Below are positions 36,018 to 45,698 of a DNA stretch of 64,000 nt, one piece after another. Numbering within the stretch: the stretch's first letter is position 1; the number at the start of each line of letters is the position of its first letter. This DNA is from Acidobacteriota bacterium. GTDB lineage: Bacteria > Acidobacteriota > Terriglobia > Bryobacterales > Bryobacteraceae. The translations under genes and the position numbers were made by a program. The stretch lies in contig JAFKEE010000024.1 of the NCBI GenBank assembly GCA_017307505.1, positions 62,001 to 126,000 on the forward strand. The letters run 5' to 3'. The notes beneath the pieces were generated by a model. That model was not told the DNA's origin. It searched no databases and saw only the letters and a list, made by a program, of their open reading frames with translations.

Positions 36018-38387
36018 CTAGTGCGCCACGGCGTGCTTGCTGGTGAGCTTTAGCGTCACCAGCGCTACCAGGTAGAGGGCTGCTCCGATCAGCAGTGTCA
36101 TCCGCAGGCCCAGGTAGATCGCCAGGAAGATGGCTCCGCAGGAGCCCAGCACGCTGGCTGCGGCGTTGAGGGACCAGGCCCAGCGCACAGAGGGCGAGTG
36201 CCAGTGCTCCAGGCGGGTCAGGCCGCTGGGAAAGGGGATGCCCATGGCGAAGCCGGCCGGCGCAATCAGTAGTACCGTGATGAGCATCTTCACCGGCAAA
36301 GGCAGGCCCTCGCCGGCGTCGATGATCGGTTTGACGCTGAAGGCCAGGATCGTGACGATGGCGGTGACCGAGCAGAGGGCGTAGGTCAAGCGGTCATCAC
36401 TGGCGCGGACCAGCCGGCGGCTGGCGTAGCTGCCCAGTCCGCTGGAGACGAGCATCGAAAAGATCACGACGGTCAGGGCATACGTGGGGTGGCCCAGGAA
36501 TAGGACCAGTTTCTGGATGAGGCCCACCTGCACGAGAATGTAGCCGGCGCCCAGGCATAGGAAATAGAGCAGGAACGTAGGGACGCCGGGTTCGCGCGGC
36601 AGACGCGCCTTTAACAGGAAGGGCGGCAGGGCCAGCGTGATGAACGTGGCCAGCAGGCTCACTCCCAGCAGCGAGAAGAGAGTCGGGACCGCCAGGTTCA
36701 CCTTGAAGTCGGCATTCTCGTGGGTCGCGGTGGTCTTGAAGTTCCAGATATCGCGCGGCTGGACGGTATAGAAGAAGAACGGGCGGTCGTCCGGCACCGG
36801 AGTGACGTCGTAGGGATAGTCACGAAACCAGGCTGCCTGGTCTTTCGCGGTGAGGAACGAGGTGAACTGGTTGTCGGGGCTCTGGCCGGGAAGATAGAGA
36901 ATCTCGAAGCCGCCTTTGGCGGCGGCCAGCGCGGCCTTCTCCAGATCCTCGACCCGGAAGGGCTTGCGCGAGATGAGTACGGTGTCCGTGGCGCCCCAGG
37001 TGTTGAGTCTCTGGACGTCCTCACGGACGACGATGACGTGGCGGGCGAAGTCGTGTTCCCCCAGTTTGTTCATGGCCTGGCGGGCCAGGGACAGGAGGCG
37101 CAGCGATTCACGGGGCGGATCAAAGCCCCAGCGGGTGAACGCCAGGACGCCGTCGTCCGTCAGGTGGGAGAGATAGTCCTCAAATGCCTCAGAGGTGTAA
37201 AGATTGTTCTCGGAGAGAGCGAACGCTCCGGCGGCGGTGGAGGCCCAGGTGTCGACCAGGGTGGCCTGCAGGAGTTGGTATTTGTCTTTCGACCTGCGCA
37301 CGAAGCTGCGGCCGTCCTCCACGACGATGTGCGCTTCGGGACGTGCATAGAGGCCACGGCTCTGTGCCTGGAAGCGGCCGCGCATGATGGTCTCGGCGAT
37401 GATCGGATTGATCTCGACGCCGGTAACGTCCTTGGAACCGGAGGCAATGGCGCGCGCCACGTCCCAACCGCCGCCGGCGCCGATGATGAGCGTCTTGGCG
37501 CCCGGACGGAGCTGGTAGGGGAAGCCAGGGCCGTGGGCGGTGAGCTCAGCGCGGTCCTTATCCGTTAGGTGGTCGAGATCGAACTGAGGAATGCCGGTGG
37601 TGGCGTCTGCGTCTATGACGACAAGCAGGCTCTGATCTTTCGCGTCCTGCCGGACGGAGATGCGCGAGAAGCTGTTCCACTGGACGAAGATTTCGGCGGC
37701 GAGCTTGCTGCCTTTGGCGCTGCTGATGTCGAGGATCGGTTTGCGCTTGTTGACGATGATCAGGGCGACCAGGAAGAGTGCCAGGGCGACGCCCAGGACG
37801 CGCCCGGTAGTAGCGCGGGCCAGACCGAACCAGACGGCCGCGGCGGCGGCGAAGAGAACCGCGGCGGAAAGCAGGGCTCCGGGGCCGCCCACGATGTTGA
37901 GCAGCGGAATGACCAGAAGACACCCTCCGGCGGCGCCGACGAGGTCGTAGAAATAGACGCGGTCCACCCGGTTGATCGTCTCGGCAATCGCCAGCGAAAC
38001 GATCATGCCGGAAAGGAGGAACGGCAGGGCGGCGGCGAAGTAGACCATGGCCAGGGTCTGGAAGCCCGACGGCTTCCCGGCCAGATTGAGGATGAGTGCG
38101 AGTGAGAAGACGACCGCGCCGGAGTTGAGGGCCGAGAGAACGCCCAGGCGGTGAAACAGTTTTTCGCCGCGCGCCACGATGTAGTAGGACAGGACGCCGC
38201 CGCAGCCCAGTCCAAAAAGGGCGATGGAGATGGCCAGAAACGCGAAGTGGTAGTAGAAGACGACCGAGAAAATACGCGTCAACGCCAGCTCAAGGATGAG
38301 CGTCGCCCCTGTCGTCAGTGCGACAGCGCCGTAGAGGATGGGCCAGGCGGTAAATTTCCCTGACAGAGAAGAAGAGACGATCGACAA
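36018..38387 (-). CDS. Multi-pass membrane protein with spermidine-synthase-like domain
   Basis: A 789-residue protein with three parts. The N-terminal region (about 15-220) has about seven membrane helices. The middle (about 220-520) is a SAM-binding Rossmann domain of the SpeE type, with LIIGAGGGWDVARAIASG (glycine-rich motif) and VTGVEINPIIAE. The C-terminal part (about 560-780) has further membrane helices. Such fused proteins are widespread and mostly unassigned; polyamine synthesis is not implied, because the aminopropyl-transfer residues cannot be confirmed. The start is a TTG at 38387; no better upstream codon exists before a stop. Confidence 0.8.
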   Translation of the reverse strand: MSIVSSSLSGKFTAWPILYGAVALTTGATLILELALTRIFSVVFYYHFAFLAISIALFGLGCGGVLSYYIVARGEKLFHRLGVLSALNSGAVVFSLALILNLAGKPSGFQTLAMVYFAAALPFLLSGMIVSLAIAETINRVDRVYFYDLVGAAGGCLLVIPLLNIVGGPGALLSAAVLFAAAAAVWFGLARATTGRVLGVALALFLVALIIVNKRKPILDISSAKGSKLAAEIFVQWNSFSRISVRQDAKDQSLLVVIDADATTGIPQFDLDHLTDKDRAELTAHGPGFPYQLRPGAKTLIIGAGGGWDVARAIASGSKDVTGVEINPIIAETIMRGRFQAQSRGLYARPEAHIVVEDGRSFVRRSKDKYQLLQATLVDTWASTAAGAFALSENNLYTSEAFEDYLSHLTDDGVLAFTRWGFDPPRESLRLLSLARQAMNKLGEHDFARHVIVVREDVQRLNTWGATDTVLISRKPFRVEDLEKAALAAAKGGFEILYLPGQSPDNQFTSFLTAKDQAAWFRDYPYDVTPVPDDRPFFFYTVQPRDIWNFKTTATHENADFKVNLAVPTLFSLLGVSLLATFITLALPPFLLKARLPREPGVPTFLLYFLCLGAGYILVQVGLIQKLVLFLGHPTYALTVVIFSMLVSSGLGSYASRRLVRASDDRLTYALCSVTAIVTILAFSVKPIIDAGEGLPLPVKMLITVLLIAPAGFAMGIPFPSGLTRLEHWHSPSVRWAWSLNAAASVLGSCGAIFLAIYLGLRMTLLIGAALYLVALVTLKLTSKHAVAH

Positions 38388-38416
38388 ACTTCTATGATAC
38401 TCGCTGGCTCGGGCGA

Positions 38417-39205
38417 TTACCCGATATCAAAAACAAAGGGTTTTCCGTGTTCCGGCTGGGCGTACCGGACGTCGGGGCATCTGAGCTTCATCGCGGCCTC
38501 AAACATGCGCGGATTCACCGAGTTGTCGGGGAACATGTCGTAGTGGCACGGGACGGCTGCCTTCGGTTTGACAGCTTCCGCCAGTTGGGCAGCCTCCCAG
38601 AACGACAGGTTGTTGAAGCCTCCGTTGATGCAGGTGATGAGCAGATCGGGTTTGTGGGCGGCGGCCTCGTGCAGCAGTTCGGTGTAATCGGTGTCGCCGG
38701 TGATGTAGATCTTTGGCCCGCTGCCGAATTGCAGCAGGAAGCCCATATGGTTCAGGTCCGTGGTGTCCGTGGGCAGGGCAAAGGTGCCACGCAGCTTCAG
38801 ATCGCGGAATTCGAACTCGCACTGCGGCCAGGCGGCCTGGATCCTGCCGGATTCGACCCCCTCCTGGCGGAAGACCTCGCAACTGGGGTGCGGGCCCAGG
38901 AATGTAAAGACGTCTTTGTGGCGAAGGTTCCGGATGGTTTCAGGGTCCGTGTGGTCCTGGTGGTTGTGGGTGCAGGTGAACAGGTCGATATCCAGTTCAT
39001 CGGGCTGGATCAGGATGGGTACGGCGCGGGAGAGATTGATCCCGGAGGCATGGCCCAGGGCGGCGCAGGAGTCGGTGAGGTAGAGATCGACCCCGGCGAG
39101 GGTGCCTTCCGGGCTCTTGAAGAGGAAGCTGTTCTGGCCTAGCCACCACAGCGCGACCGAGCCTTTCTCGACGGGAAAGGCTCGGATATCGCGCATGAGA
39201 TTCAT
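38417..39205 (-). CDS. Metallo-beta-lactamase-fold hydrolase (UlaG-like)
   Basis: A 262-residue hydrolase of the metallo-beta-lactamase fold. The HxHxDH metal site is THNHQDHTDP (His80, His82, Asp84, His85), with later ligands in ITGDTDYTELLH and AAVPCHYDMFP. Length and motif order match UlaG/L-ascorbate-6-phosphate lactonase-like proteins. No ascorbate genes are nearby, so the substrate is unknown; it is 29 bases upstream of the SpeE-like gene and 11 bases downstream of the OPT transporter, all on the minus strand, so the three may be co-transcribed. Confidence 0.82.
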   Translation of the reverse strand: MNLMRDIRAFPVEKGSVALWWLGQNSFLFKSPEGTLAGVDLYLTDSCAALGHASGINLSRAVPILIQPDELDIDLFTCTHNHQDHTDPETIRNLRHKDVFTFLGPHPSCEVFRQEGVESGRIQAAWPQCEFEFRDLKLRGTFALPTDTTDLNHMGFLLQFGSGPKIYITGDTDYTELLHEAAAHKPDLLITCINGGFNNLSFWEAAQLAEAVKPKAAVPCHYDMFPDNSVNPRMFEAAMKLRCPDVRYAQPEHGKPFVFDIG

Positions 39206-39216
39206 ACCAGTTGATG

Positions 39217-41247
39217 CTACATGATCGCCGTGGGCGGCGCGGGCTCATTGGGATCGCCGGCTTTGGTGAGCGGCCAGCGGATCATGAGGAGGGAGAGCAG
39301 CACCAGGACGATGAGGCCCGCCACCGTGGGTGGATCGTTGAAGAAGCTGAAGAGCGTGGCCAGCGGCTTGTCGGCGATGTTGAAGCCGGCCTTGACCAGG
39401 CCCATCAGAGCCTCTCCGGCGATGAGGCCGGAGGCGATAAGCACGGAGGCGTTCTCGACGCGGGCTTTCTGGGCATCGTTGAAGCCCTTCTTGTCCCGCG
39501 CCTGATCCATGAGCCAGCGGATGACGCCGCCGGTGAAGATCGCGAAGGTGGTTTCGAGCGGCAGGTACATGCCGACGCTGAAGAGCATGGGGCTCTTCAC
39601 CTGGAGCAGGATCAGCGCCAGGCCCATGCAGATGCCGACCACGACGAGCGGCCACGCCATGTCGCCGCCGACGATGCCCTGGCTGAGCATGGCCATCAGT
39701 CCGGCCTGCGGGGCGGACAGTTTCGCATCGCCAAAGCCGATGCCGCCTTCCTTGATGTTGCCCATGTGGAGCAGCAGCAGCGGGAAGTAGAGCACCAGGC
39801 TGGCCACGGCGACACCGATGAAGTCGCCGATCTGCATCGATTTCGGGGTGCCGCCCAGGATGTGTCCGACCTTGAGATCCTGCAGCATCTCGCCCGCGAC
39901 GGCCGAAGACACGCAGACCACGGCGGCCACACCGAGTACGGCGGCGACGCCCGTGATGCCCTTGACGCCGATAGCGACCATCATCAGGGCAGCGATGATC
40001 AAAGTGGATAGGGTGAGGCCGCTGATGGGGTTATTCGAGGATCCGATGATGCCCACGAGGTTGCCGGAGACGGCCGCGAAGAAGAACCCAAGGACGATCA
40101 TGACGACCGCGGCGACCACGGCGGCGACAATCGAGCCGGCGAAGAAATTGTACAGGGCGATCATGGCGGCGAAGGTGGCGCCCAGGCCGAGGAAGACGGT
40201 CCGGAAATTGAGGTCGACCTGGGTGCGGTCCTGCGCTTCGGTCTGGCCTCCGGCCTTCTTCAGGTCGGCGACAGCACGGCCGATGCCGCTGGCGAGGGCC
40301 TTCCGCATCTTGAACATCGTGTAGCTGGCGCCTACCAGCATGCCGCCGACGGCGATCGGGCGGACGATGTTGCGCCAGATGGAGTTTGAGATGGCATCCC
40401 ACGCTTCGATGCCAGAGCCGGGCGGAAGCGTCTTGGAGATCTCGGGGCCCAGGAAGTAGGCCAGCAGCGGCACCATCAGGCCCCAGGCCAGCAGGCCGCC
40501 CGCGAAGTTCAGGGCACCCAGACGGGGTCCGATGATGTAGCCGACGCCCAGGTAAGCCGGGCTGACGGCGGGCAGGGAGAATTTGGAGACGCCACCCACA
40601 TTCAGGATGCGGTCGGCGCTGAGCTTGACGGTGCTCTTGCCGATCTCGCCGACGTTGAGCAGGAAATCCTTGCTGGCGGAGAAAAGCTTCAATTCGCCCA
40701 GCAGGTAGATGAATCCGCCGATGCCCATTGACTGGAAGAGGGTGGCGGCGGCATCGGAACCGCGCTGGCCGGCCTTGTGGATCTCTGCCGCGGCGGACGA
40801 CTCGGGGTAGGGCAGTTCAGGGTCTTCCACCATGACGCGCCGCAGCAGCGTGACGAACAGAATGCCGAGTGTGCCGCCCACCAGCATGAGGACGCTGGAT
40901 TGCCAGTAGGCTTCCACGGAGTCGAAGCGGGTCCAAGCCTTGACGATGACGAATGCGGGAATGGTAAAAATCGCGCCAGCGGCGACGGATTCGCCGATGC
41001 TGCCGACGGTGCGGGCGATGTTCTCTTCCAGGATGGATCCCTTGAAGAGTCGCAAAACTGCCATGCCGATCACGGCCGCCGGGTAAGTGGCGGCGATGGT
41101 CTGGCCGGCGCGCAAACCCAGGTAGGCATTGGCGGCGCCGAGGATGACGGTCATAACGAGACCGAGGAGGACTGCGCGGAGTGTGAACTCCGCCATTTTC
41201 ATGTCCGGTGGGACAAAAGGCTTGTGTTGGTTATGCGGGTTAGCCAT
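39217..41247 (-). CDS. Oligopeptide transporter, OPT family
   Basis: A 676-residue transporter with about 14-16 membrane helices. The family's opening AEFTLRAVLLGLVMTVILGAANAYLGL and the following GQTIAATYPAAVIGMA and GSIGESVAAGAIFTIPAF are seen, as are the late repeats GGDMAWPLVVVGICMG and MYLPLETTFAIFTGG, which fit the bacterial OPT group. It imports small peptides or metal chelates, typically proton-coupled. ATG at 41247 has GGGAG 11 bases upstream. It is first of three close genes on the minus strand. Confidence 0.92.
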   Translation of the reverse strand: MANPHNQHKPFVPPDMKMAEFTLRAVLLGLVMTVILGAANAYLGLRAGQTIAATYPAAVIGMAVLRLFKGSILEENIARTVGSIGESVAAGAIFTIPAFVIVKAWTRFDSVEAYWQSSVLMLVGGTLGILFVTLLRRVMVEDPELPYPESSAAAEIHKAGQRGSDAAATLFQSMGIGGFIYLLGELKLFSASKDFLLNVGEIGKSTVKLSADRILNVGGVSKFSLPAVSPAYLGVGYIIGPRLGALNFAGGLLAWGLMVPLLAYFLGPEISKTLPPGSGIEAWDAISNSIWRNIVRPIAVGGMLVGASYTMFKMRKALASGIGRAVADLKKAGGQTEAQDRTQVDLNFRTVFLGLGATFAAMIALYNFFAGSIVAAVVAAVVMIVLGFFFAAVSGNLVGIIGSSNNPISGLTLSTLIIAALMMVAIGVKGITGVAAVLGVAAVVCVSSAVAGEMLQDLKVGHILGGTPKSMQIGDFIGVAVASLVLYFPLLLLHMGNIKEGGIGFGDAKLSAPQAGLMAMLSQGIVGGDMAWPLVVVGICMGLALILLQVKSPMLFSVGMYLPLETTFAIFTGGVIRWLMDQARDKKGFNDAQKARVENASVLIASGLIAGEALMGLVKAGFNIADKPLATLFSFFNDPPTVAGLIVLVLLSLLMIRWPLTKAGDPNEPAPPTAIM

Positions 41248-41431
41248 TCGGGTGTAAACTCCCTGAACCGGAGATCATGATACTGGTTTAGGGCGAGTTC
41301 CCGCTAGTGCGTGATTTGCCCCAAGTTGGGAGCAGTTGGGGCAAGGGCTAAGTGTTGGAAGTTGTGCAGTTTCCGGCGGGAGTGAGAATGGCATGCCGCA
41401 TGCATAACGTATAAACGGAGCCCCTACTCTT

Positions 41432-41683
<252 letters not shown>

Positions 41684-41744
41684 GCCGCCGGCGTGAGAGA
41701 TTTGCCCGCGTGACGGGCGCCCAGTGTGTGTGTTACTCCGAAAA

Positions 41745-41778
41745 GCCCGGCACGGCTAGTCCGCGCCGGGCTCTTTTT
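41745..41778. terminator. Intrinsic terminator between convergent genes
   Basis: GCCCGGC (41745-41751) pairs with GCCGGGC (41765-41771), followed by TCTTTTT and preceded by AAAA, so it can work in both directions for the ferredoxin and YqeY-like genes. Confidence 0.8.
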
Positions 41779-41809
41779 CGGTGGAGAGCTCCGCGTTGGG
41801 TGATTCCGC

Positions 41810-42256
41810 TCAGCTGAGTTTGGCGCGGATCTTGTCGCTCATCACCTTGCCGTCGACGCGCTTGCCGGCCAGTTTGGCCTTGGCGGCCGTCATCACCTGC
41901 CCCATCTGTTTCGGGGTGGTGGCCCCGGTTTCCGCGATGGCGGCGGCGATGGCGGCATCCACCTCTTCCTCAGTGGCGCCGGCCGGCATGTAGCTTTCAA
42001 TCAGCCGGAGTTCGACCTCTTCCTTCTCGGCCTGTTCGGGGCGTCCGCCCTTGCGGTACATGTCCGCGGAATCGCGCCGCTGCTTGATGAGGGAGTTCAG
42101 GACCTTCATTTCAGCGGCCTCGTCGAGCTCCTTCATGGAGTCGACTTTCTCCTTCATCAGGGCCGCCTTCACCATCCGGATCGCGCTGAGCCGCGCTTCC
42201 TCCTTGGCTTTCATGGCAGTCACCATGTCCTTCTGCAACTGATCGAGGAGCGGCAT
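41810..42256 (-). CDS. GatB/YqeY-domain protein
   Basis: A 148-residue protein of the YqeY family, similar to the tail domain of the amidotransferase GatB that contacts tRNA. It starts MPLLDQLQKDMVTAMKAKEEARLSAIRMVKAAL and contains ELRLIESYMPAGATEEEVDAAI and TPKQMGQVMTAAKAKLAGK, all typical of the family. Possibly involved in tRNA amidation, though stand-alone YqeY proteins have no settled function. It is divergent from the aminotransferase gene by 44 bases. Confidence 0.9.
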   Translation of the reverse strand: MPLLDQLQKDMVTAMKAKEEARLSAIRMVKAALMKEKVDSMKELDEAAEMKVLNSLIKQRRDSADMYRKGGRPEQAEKEEVELRLIESYMPAGATEEEVDAAIAAAIAETGATTPKQMGQVMTAAKAKLAGKRVDGKVMSDKIRAKLS

Positions 42257-42300
42257 ATTTGATATCCTAAGTCCTACTTCCCGTTTATTTTCCCACAGCC

Positions 42301-43476
42301 ATGTATATCAAGAAACAGCGACTCCTGACGCCAGGCCCGACGCCCTTGTTGCCGCGCGCTTTGCACGCTATGATGGCGTCCGACATTCACCATCGTACCC
42401 AGGACTTCATCAAGCTGTACCCCACAGTGCTGCGAGATTTGAAGGAAGTCTTCGGGACCCAGGGTGATGTTCTCATCACCGTTTCCTCCGGCACGGGCGC
42501 CCTGGAAGCCTCCATCACCAACTTCTTCAGCGAAGGCGACAAGGTTGTCATCTGCTGCGCCGGCAAGTTCGGCGAACGCTGGGTGGAACTCGCCAAGGCG
42601 TTCAAACTCAACGCGGTCGTCCTCATGGCGGAATATGGCTCCGTGGTCTCTCCCGCGGCCGTAGAAGCGGCCCTGAATGAGAATCCGGACACCAAAGGCG
42701 TGCTCTTCCAGGCGTCGGAAACCTCCACCGGCGCGGCTCACGATGTGAAGGCGATTGGTGAGATCACCAAGAAGACCGGTGCCTTGTGCATCGTCGACGC
42801 CATCACCGGCCTGGGCACGATGCCGCTGGATATCGATGGCTGGGGTCTGGATATCGTGGTGGGCGGCTCGCAGAAGGCGTTCATGATCCCGCCCGGCCTG
42901 GCCTTCATTAGCGTCAGCGCCAAGGCCTGGGCACAGAATGCCTCCGCCAAGCTCCCGCGCCTGTACTTTGACCTGAAGAAGGAAAAGAAGATGGCGGACA
43001 AGGGCGAAAGCGCCTGGACTCCGAACGTCAGCCACATCCTGGCACTGGCCGAAGCCCTGAAGTACATCAAAGAGCTCGGCATGGACAAACTGGTGGACAA
43101 CGCCCAGTTGCTGGCCAAGGCGACCCGCGCGGCTGCCGTTGAACTTGGGCTCGAATTGTTCGCGCCGGACGCCCCGTCCTCCTCGGTGACGGCCATCAAG
43201 GCTCCGAAGGGGATGGACTCCAGCGATATCGTCAAGGGCTTCCGCAACCAGTTCGGCTCCGTCATCGCCAACGGCCAGGGCACAATGAAGGGCCAGATCT
43301 TCCGCATCGCGCATCTGGGCTACTTTGACTTCCCCGACCTGTTCGCCATGGTGGCGGAGTTGGAAATCATCCTGCACTCGAAGGGGATTCCCGTCGAGTT
43401 CGGCAAGGGCGTGGCGGCTGTCCAGCGCGTGTACGCCGAAGCAGTGTCCGCCAAAGAAGTCGCGGCGGTGAAGTAG
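42301..43476 (+). CDS. Class V aminotransferase (alanine-glyoxylate/serine-pyruvate type)
   Basis: PLP-dependent aminotransferase of 391 residues. It opens RLLTPGPTPLLPRALHA, the family's typical start, and the lysine that binds PLP is in VVGGSQKAFMIPPGLAF (about Lys198). Other landmarks are SETSTGAAHDVKAIGEI and SCHIL-like ATPNVSHILALAEA. It sits three bases before serA, so together they probably make serine from 3-phosphoglycerate, with this enzyme as phosphoserine aminotransferase substitute. That is inferred from gene order; the family also handles glyoxylate or serine. No clear ribosome binding site precedes the ATG. Confidence 0.85.
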   Translation: MYIKKQRLLTPGPTPLLPRALHAMMASDIHHRTQDFIKLYPTVLRDLKEVFGTQGDVLITVSSGTGALEASITNFFSEGDKVVICCAGKFGERWVELAKAFKLNAVVLMAEYGSVVSPAAVEAALNENPDTKGVLFQASETSTGAAHDVKAIGEITKKTGALCIVDAITGLGTMPLDIDGWGLDIVVGGSQKAFMIPPGLAFISVSAKAWAQNASAKLPRLYFDLKKEKKMADKGESAWTPNVSHILALAEALKYIKELGMDKLVDNAQLLAKATRAAAVELGLELFAPDAPSSSVTAIKAPKGMDSSDIVKGFRNQFGSVIANGQGTMKGQIFRIAHLGYFDFPDLFAMVAELEIILHSKGIPVEFGKGVAAVQRVYAEAVSAKEVAAVK

Positions 43477-43479
43477 TCG

Positions 43480-45072
43480 ATGAAGATCCTTGTCGCTGAA
43501 CCTCTGTCGCCCGCAGCGATTGCCCTGCTCCAGAAGCAGGCCGGCTGGGACATCGTCGTCTCGAACCCGAAAGAATACGAACCCCACCTGGCGGATTGCG
43601 ACGCACTTCTGGTGCGCAGCGCAGTCAAGGTGAAGGGGGACACTCTGGCGAAGGCTCCGAAGCTGCGCGTCATTGCGCGCGCCGGCGTCGGAGTCGACAA
43701 CGTGGATCTGCCGGCCGCCACGGCCGCCGGCGTCCTCGTCATGAATACGCCGGGCGGCAATGCCGTCTCGGTGGCCGAACATACCCTCGCCATGATGCTG
43801 GGGCTGGCTCGCATGGTGCCCGAGGCCACTGCGTCCACCCGCGCCGGCAAGTGGGAAAAGAAGAAGTTCCTGGGCAACGAGTTACGGGGCAAGACCCTGG
43901 GTGTGGTGGGTCTGGGCAATATCGGGCAGGAGGTGGTGCGGCGCGCGCGCGGTTTCGAAATGCGCATCCTCGCTTCCGATCCGTATGTAAACCCTGCCAC
44001 GGCGGCCCACCTGGGCGTCGAACTGGTGAGCCTGGACGACCTGCTCGCCGGCTCCGATTACATCAGCCTGCACCTGGCCGTCACTCCGGAAACGCGCGGC
44101 ATGATCAACTCCGCCAACATCGCCCGGATGAAGGATGGGGTGCGGATCATCAATTGCGCTCGCGGGGAACTCGTCGACCAGACGGCCCTGTACGAGGCGC
44201 TGCAGTCGAAGAAGGTGGCCGGAGCCGGTTTGGACGTTTTCGAGCCGGAGCCGTTGCCCGCCGATCATCCTCTGCTGCAGTGCGAGAACCTGATCGCAAC
44301 GCCGCACATTGCCGGTTCGACGGAGGAAGCACAGGAGATCGTTGGCATCCGCATCGTCGAACAGCTGGTGGAGTACCTTCAGAACGGCGTGGCGATCAAC
44401 GCGGTGAACATGCCTGCCGTCACGCCGGAGCAGTATCAGGCGATCGGCAGCTCCATCACCCTGGCCGAGCGCCTTGGCAAGTTCGCCTCCTACGTCTCCT
44501 CGGGCCACCCCAAAGGGGTGCGCGTCACATACTTCGGCCGCATCGCGGAGATGAACACCAACCTGGTTCGCAACGCTGCGCTGGCCGGAGTGCTTAGCCG
44601 CGGGCTGTCGAACCGCGTCAATCTCGTGAACTCCATGCAGGTCGCGGCGCAGAGGAACCTGACGGTGAGCGAGTCGCACCAGCCGCGCTCTGTCGGGGAG
44701 GACTCGGTTCTGATCGAAATCGATACAGATCAGGGTGTGACCTCCGTGTCGGGCAGCATCATCCTGGACAAACCGCGTCTGCTTTCTGTGGATGGGATCC
44801 GAGTAGAGAGCACGCTGGCCGGGCAGCTCATCTACATGCGGAACGAAGACGTGCCGGGCGTGATCGGCCATGTCGGCACGGTTCTTGGCCGTAACTCCGT
44901 GAACATCGCCAACTTCTCGCTGGGCCGCCAGGACCGGCCGGCCTCACCGGGGCAGCCGCTGATCGCGGTGGCGCTAGTGGAAGTGGACTCCGCGCCTGGA
45001 GAAGCGGTGCTGGACGAACTGCGCGCCAACCCCGCAGTGCGGCTGGCGGTCACAGTGCAGCCCGGCGACTAG
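43480..45072 (+). CDS. serA: D-3-phosphoglycerate dehydrogenase
   Basis: First enzyme of serine biosynthesis, NAD-dependent, 530 residues. It is the long form with the extra ASB domain and a C-terminal ACT domain (about 455-530, beginning IYMRNEDVPGVIGHVGTVLG), which usually gives feedback control by serine. Catalytic and NAD motifs are VAEHTLAMMLGLARM, GVVGLGNIGQEVVRRA (NAD loop), CARGELVDQTALYEAL and the His in TPHIAGSTEEAQEIV. It follows the aminotransferase by three bases, so the two are one operon closed by the terminator at 45116. Confidence 0.95.
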   Translation: MKILVAEPLSPAAIALLQKQAGWDIVVSNPKEYEPHLADCDALLVRSAVKVKGDTLAKAPKLRVIARAGVGVDNVDLPAATAAGVLVMNTPGGNAVSVAEHTLAMMLGLARMVPEATASTRAGKWEKKKFLGNELRGKTLGVVGLGNIGQEVVRRARGFEMRILASDPYVNPATAAHLGVELVSLDDLLAGSDYISLHLAVTPETRGMINSANIARMKDGVRIINCARGELVDQTALYEALQSKKVAGAGLDVFEPEPLPADHPLLQCENLIATPHIAGSTEEAQEIVGIRIVEQLVEYLQNGVAINAVNMPAVTPEQYQAIGSSITLAERLGKFASYVSSGHPKGVRVTYFGRIAEMNTNLVRNAALAGVLSRGLSNRVNLVNSMQVAAQRNLTVSESHQPRSVGEDSVLIEIDTDQGVTSVSGSIILDKPRLLSVDGIRVESTLAGQLIYMRNEDVPGVIGHVGTVLGRNSVNIANFSLGRQDRPASPGQPLIAVALVEVDSAPGEAVLDELRANPAVRLAVTVQPGD

Positions 45073-45115
45073 GCCATTTGGCCCGGGACGCCACTTCCGT
45101 ACAATTCGTTTCAAA

Positions 45116-45146
45116 AAAATGGGCGGCTCACATTGCCGCCCATTTT
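45116..45146 (+). terminator. Intrinsic terminator after serA
   Basis: A 12-bp perfect stem AAAATGGGCGGC / GCCGCCCATTTT (45116-45127 with 45135-45146) with a 7-base loop. The A-rich left arm and T-rich right arm make it bidirectional in form. Confidence 0.85.
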
Positions 45147-45232
45147 CGTGCGTGATAACATGTAAGTGCCTCATGGACTGCGCTTCCTCTCGAATCAGTC
45201 CCAATCCCCGACGGAGCTAACTTCCCAACTCG

Positions 45233-45670
45233 ATGAGTTCGACCGTTTTTCTCGGTAACCTTCCGGTGTGGGTCACTGCCGATGACATCAAGGCGTGGCT
45301 GACAGCGGACAACCTGGTGGCCGATTCCGTGAAAGTCATCCGCAATCCGGAGACTCAGGAATCCAAAGGCTTTGCGTTCATTGAAGCGCCGAACGACGAA
45401 GAGATGAATTCAATCATCCGGCGTTTCGATCGCGCACCTCTTGAAGACCGCCTTTTGCGGGCCAATCCCGCTCAACCGCCGCGCCCGAAGGGCGCTGTGC
45501 GCCCCGGTGGGCCTGTCGGGCATACCGCCTCTGCCTCGGCTCCCGCACCTTCCGCGTCCGCTCCGGCCCCTGGCGGCGAGCGCGATCGGAATCGTCGCGG
45601 TGGCAAGAAGCACCGGCGTCCGAATGGTCCCCAAAGCGCTTTTGCCGAAGAGCTGGCAAAGGCCCTCTAA
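45233..45670 (+). CDS. RNA-binding protein with one RRM and a basic tail
   Basis: A 145-residue protein. The first 78 residues are an RNA recognition motif: TVFLGNLPVWVTADDIKAWL (RNP2) and ESKGFAFIEAPN (RNP1). The tail is Pro/Ala/Gly-rich then strongly basic (RDRNRRGGKKHRRPNG), which would help RNA binding. Bacterial RRM proteins of this kind are best known from cyanobacteria, where some are cold-induced; role here unknown. It is monocistronic between two terminators. Confidence 0.85.
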   Translation: MSSTVFLGNLPVWVTADDIKAWLTADNLVADSVKVIRNPETQESKGFAFIEAPNDEEMNSIIRRFDRAPLEDRLLRANPAQPPRPKGAVRPGGPVGHTASASAPAPSASAPAPGGERDRNRRGGKKHRRPNGPQSAFAEELAKAL

Positions 45671-45698
45671 GCTTCATCTTTCTAAATCGAACACCAAT

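Noticed and set aside
42274-44871. Large minus-strand frames opposite the aminotransferase and serA
   Set aside because: Antisense to two unmistakable enzymes.
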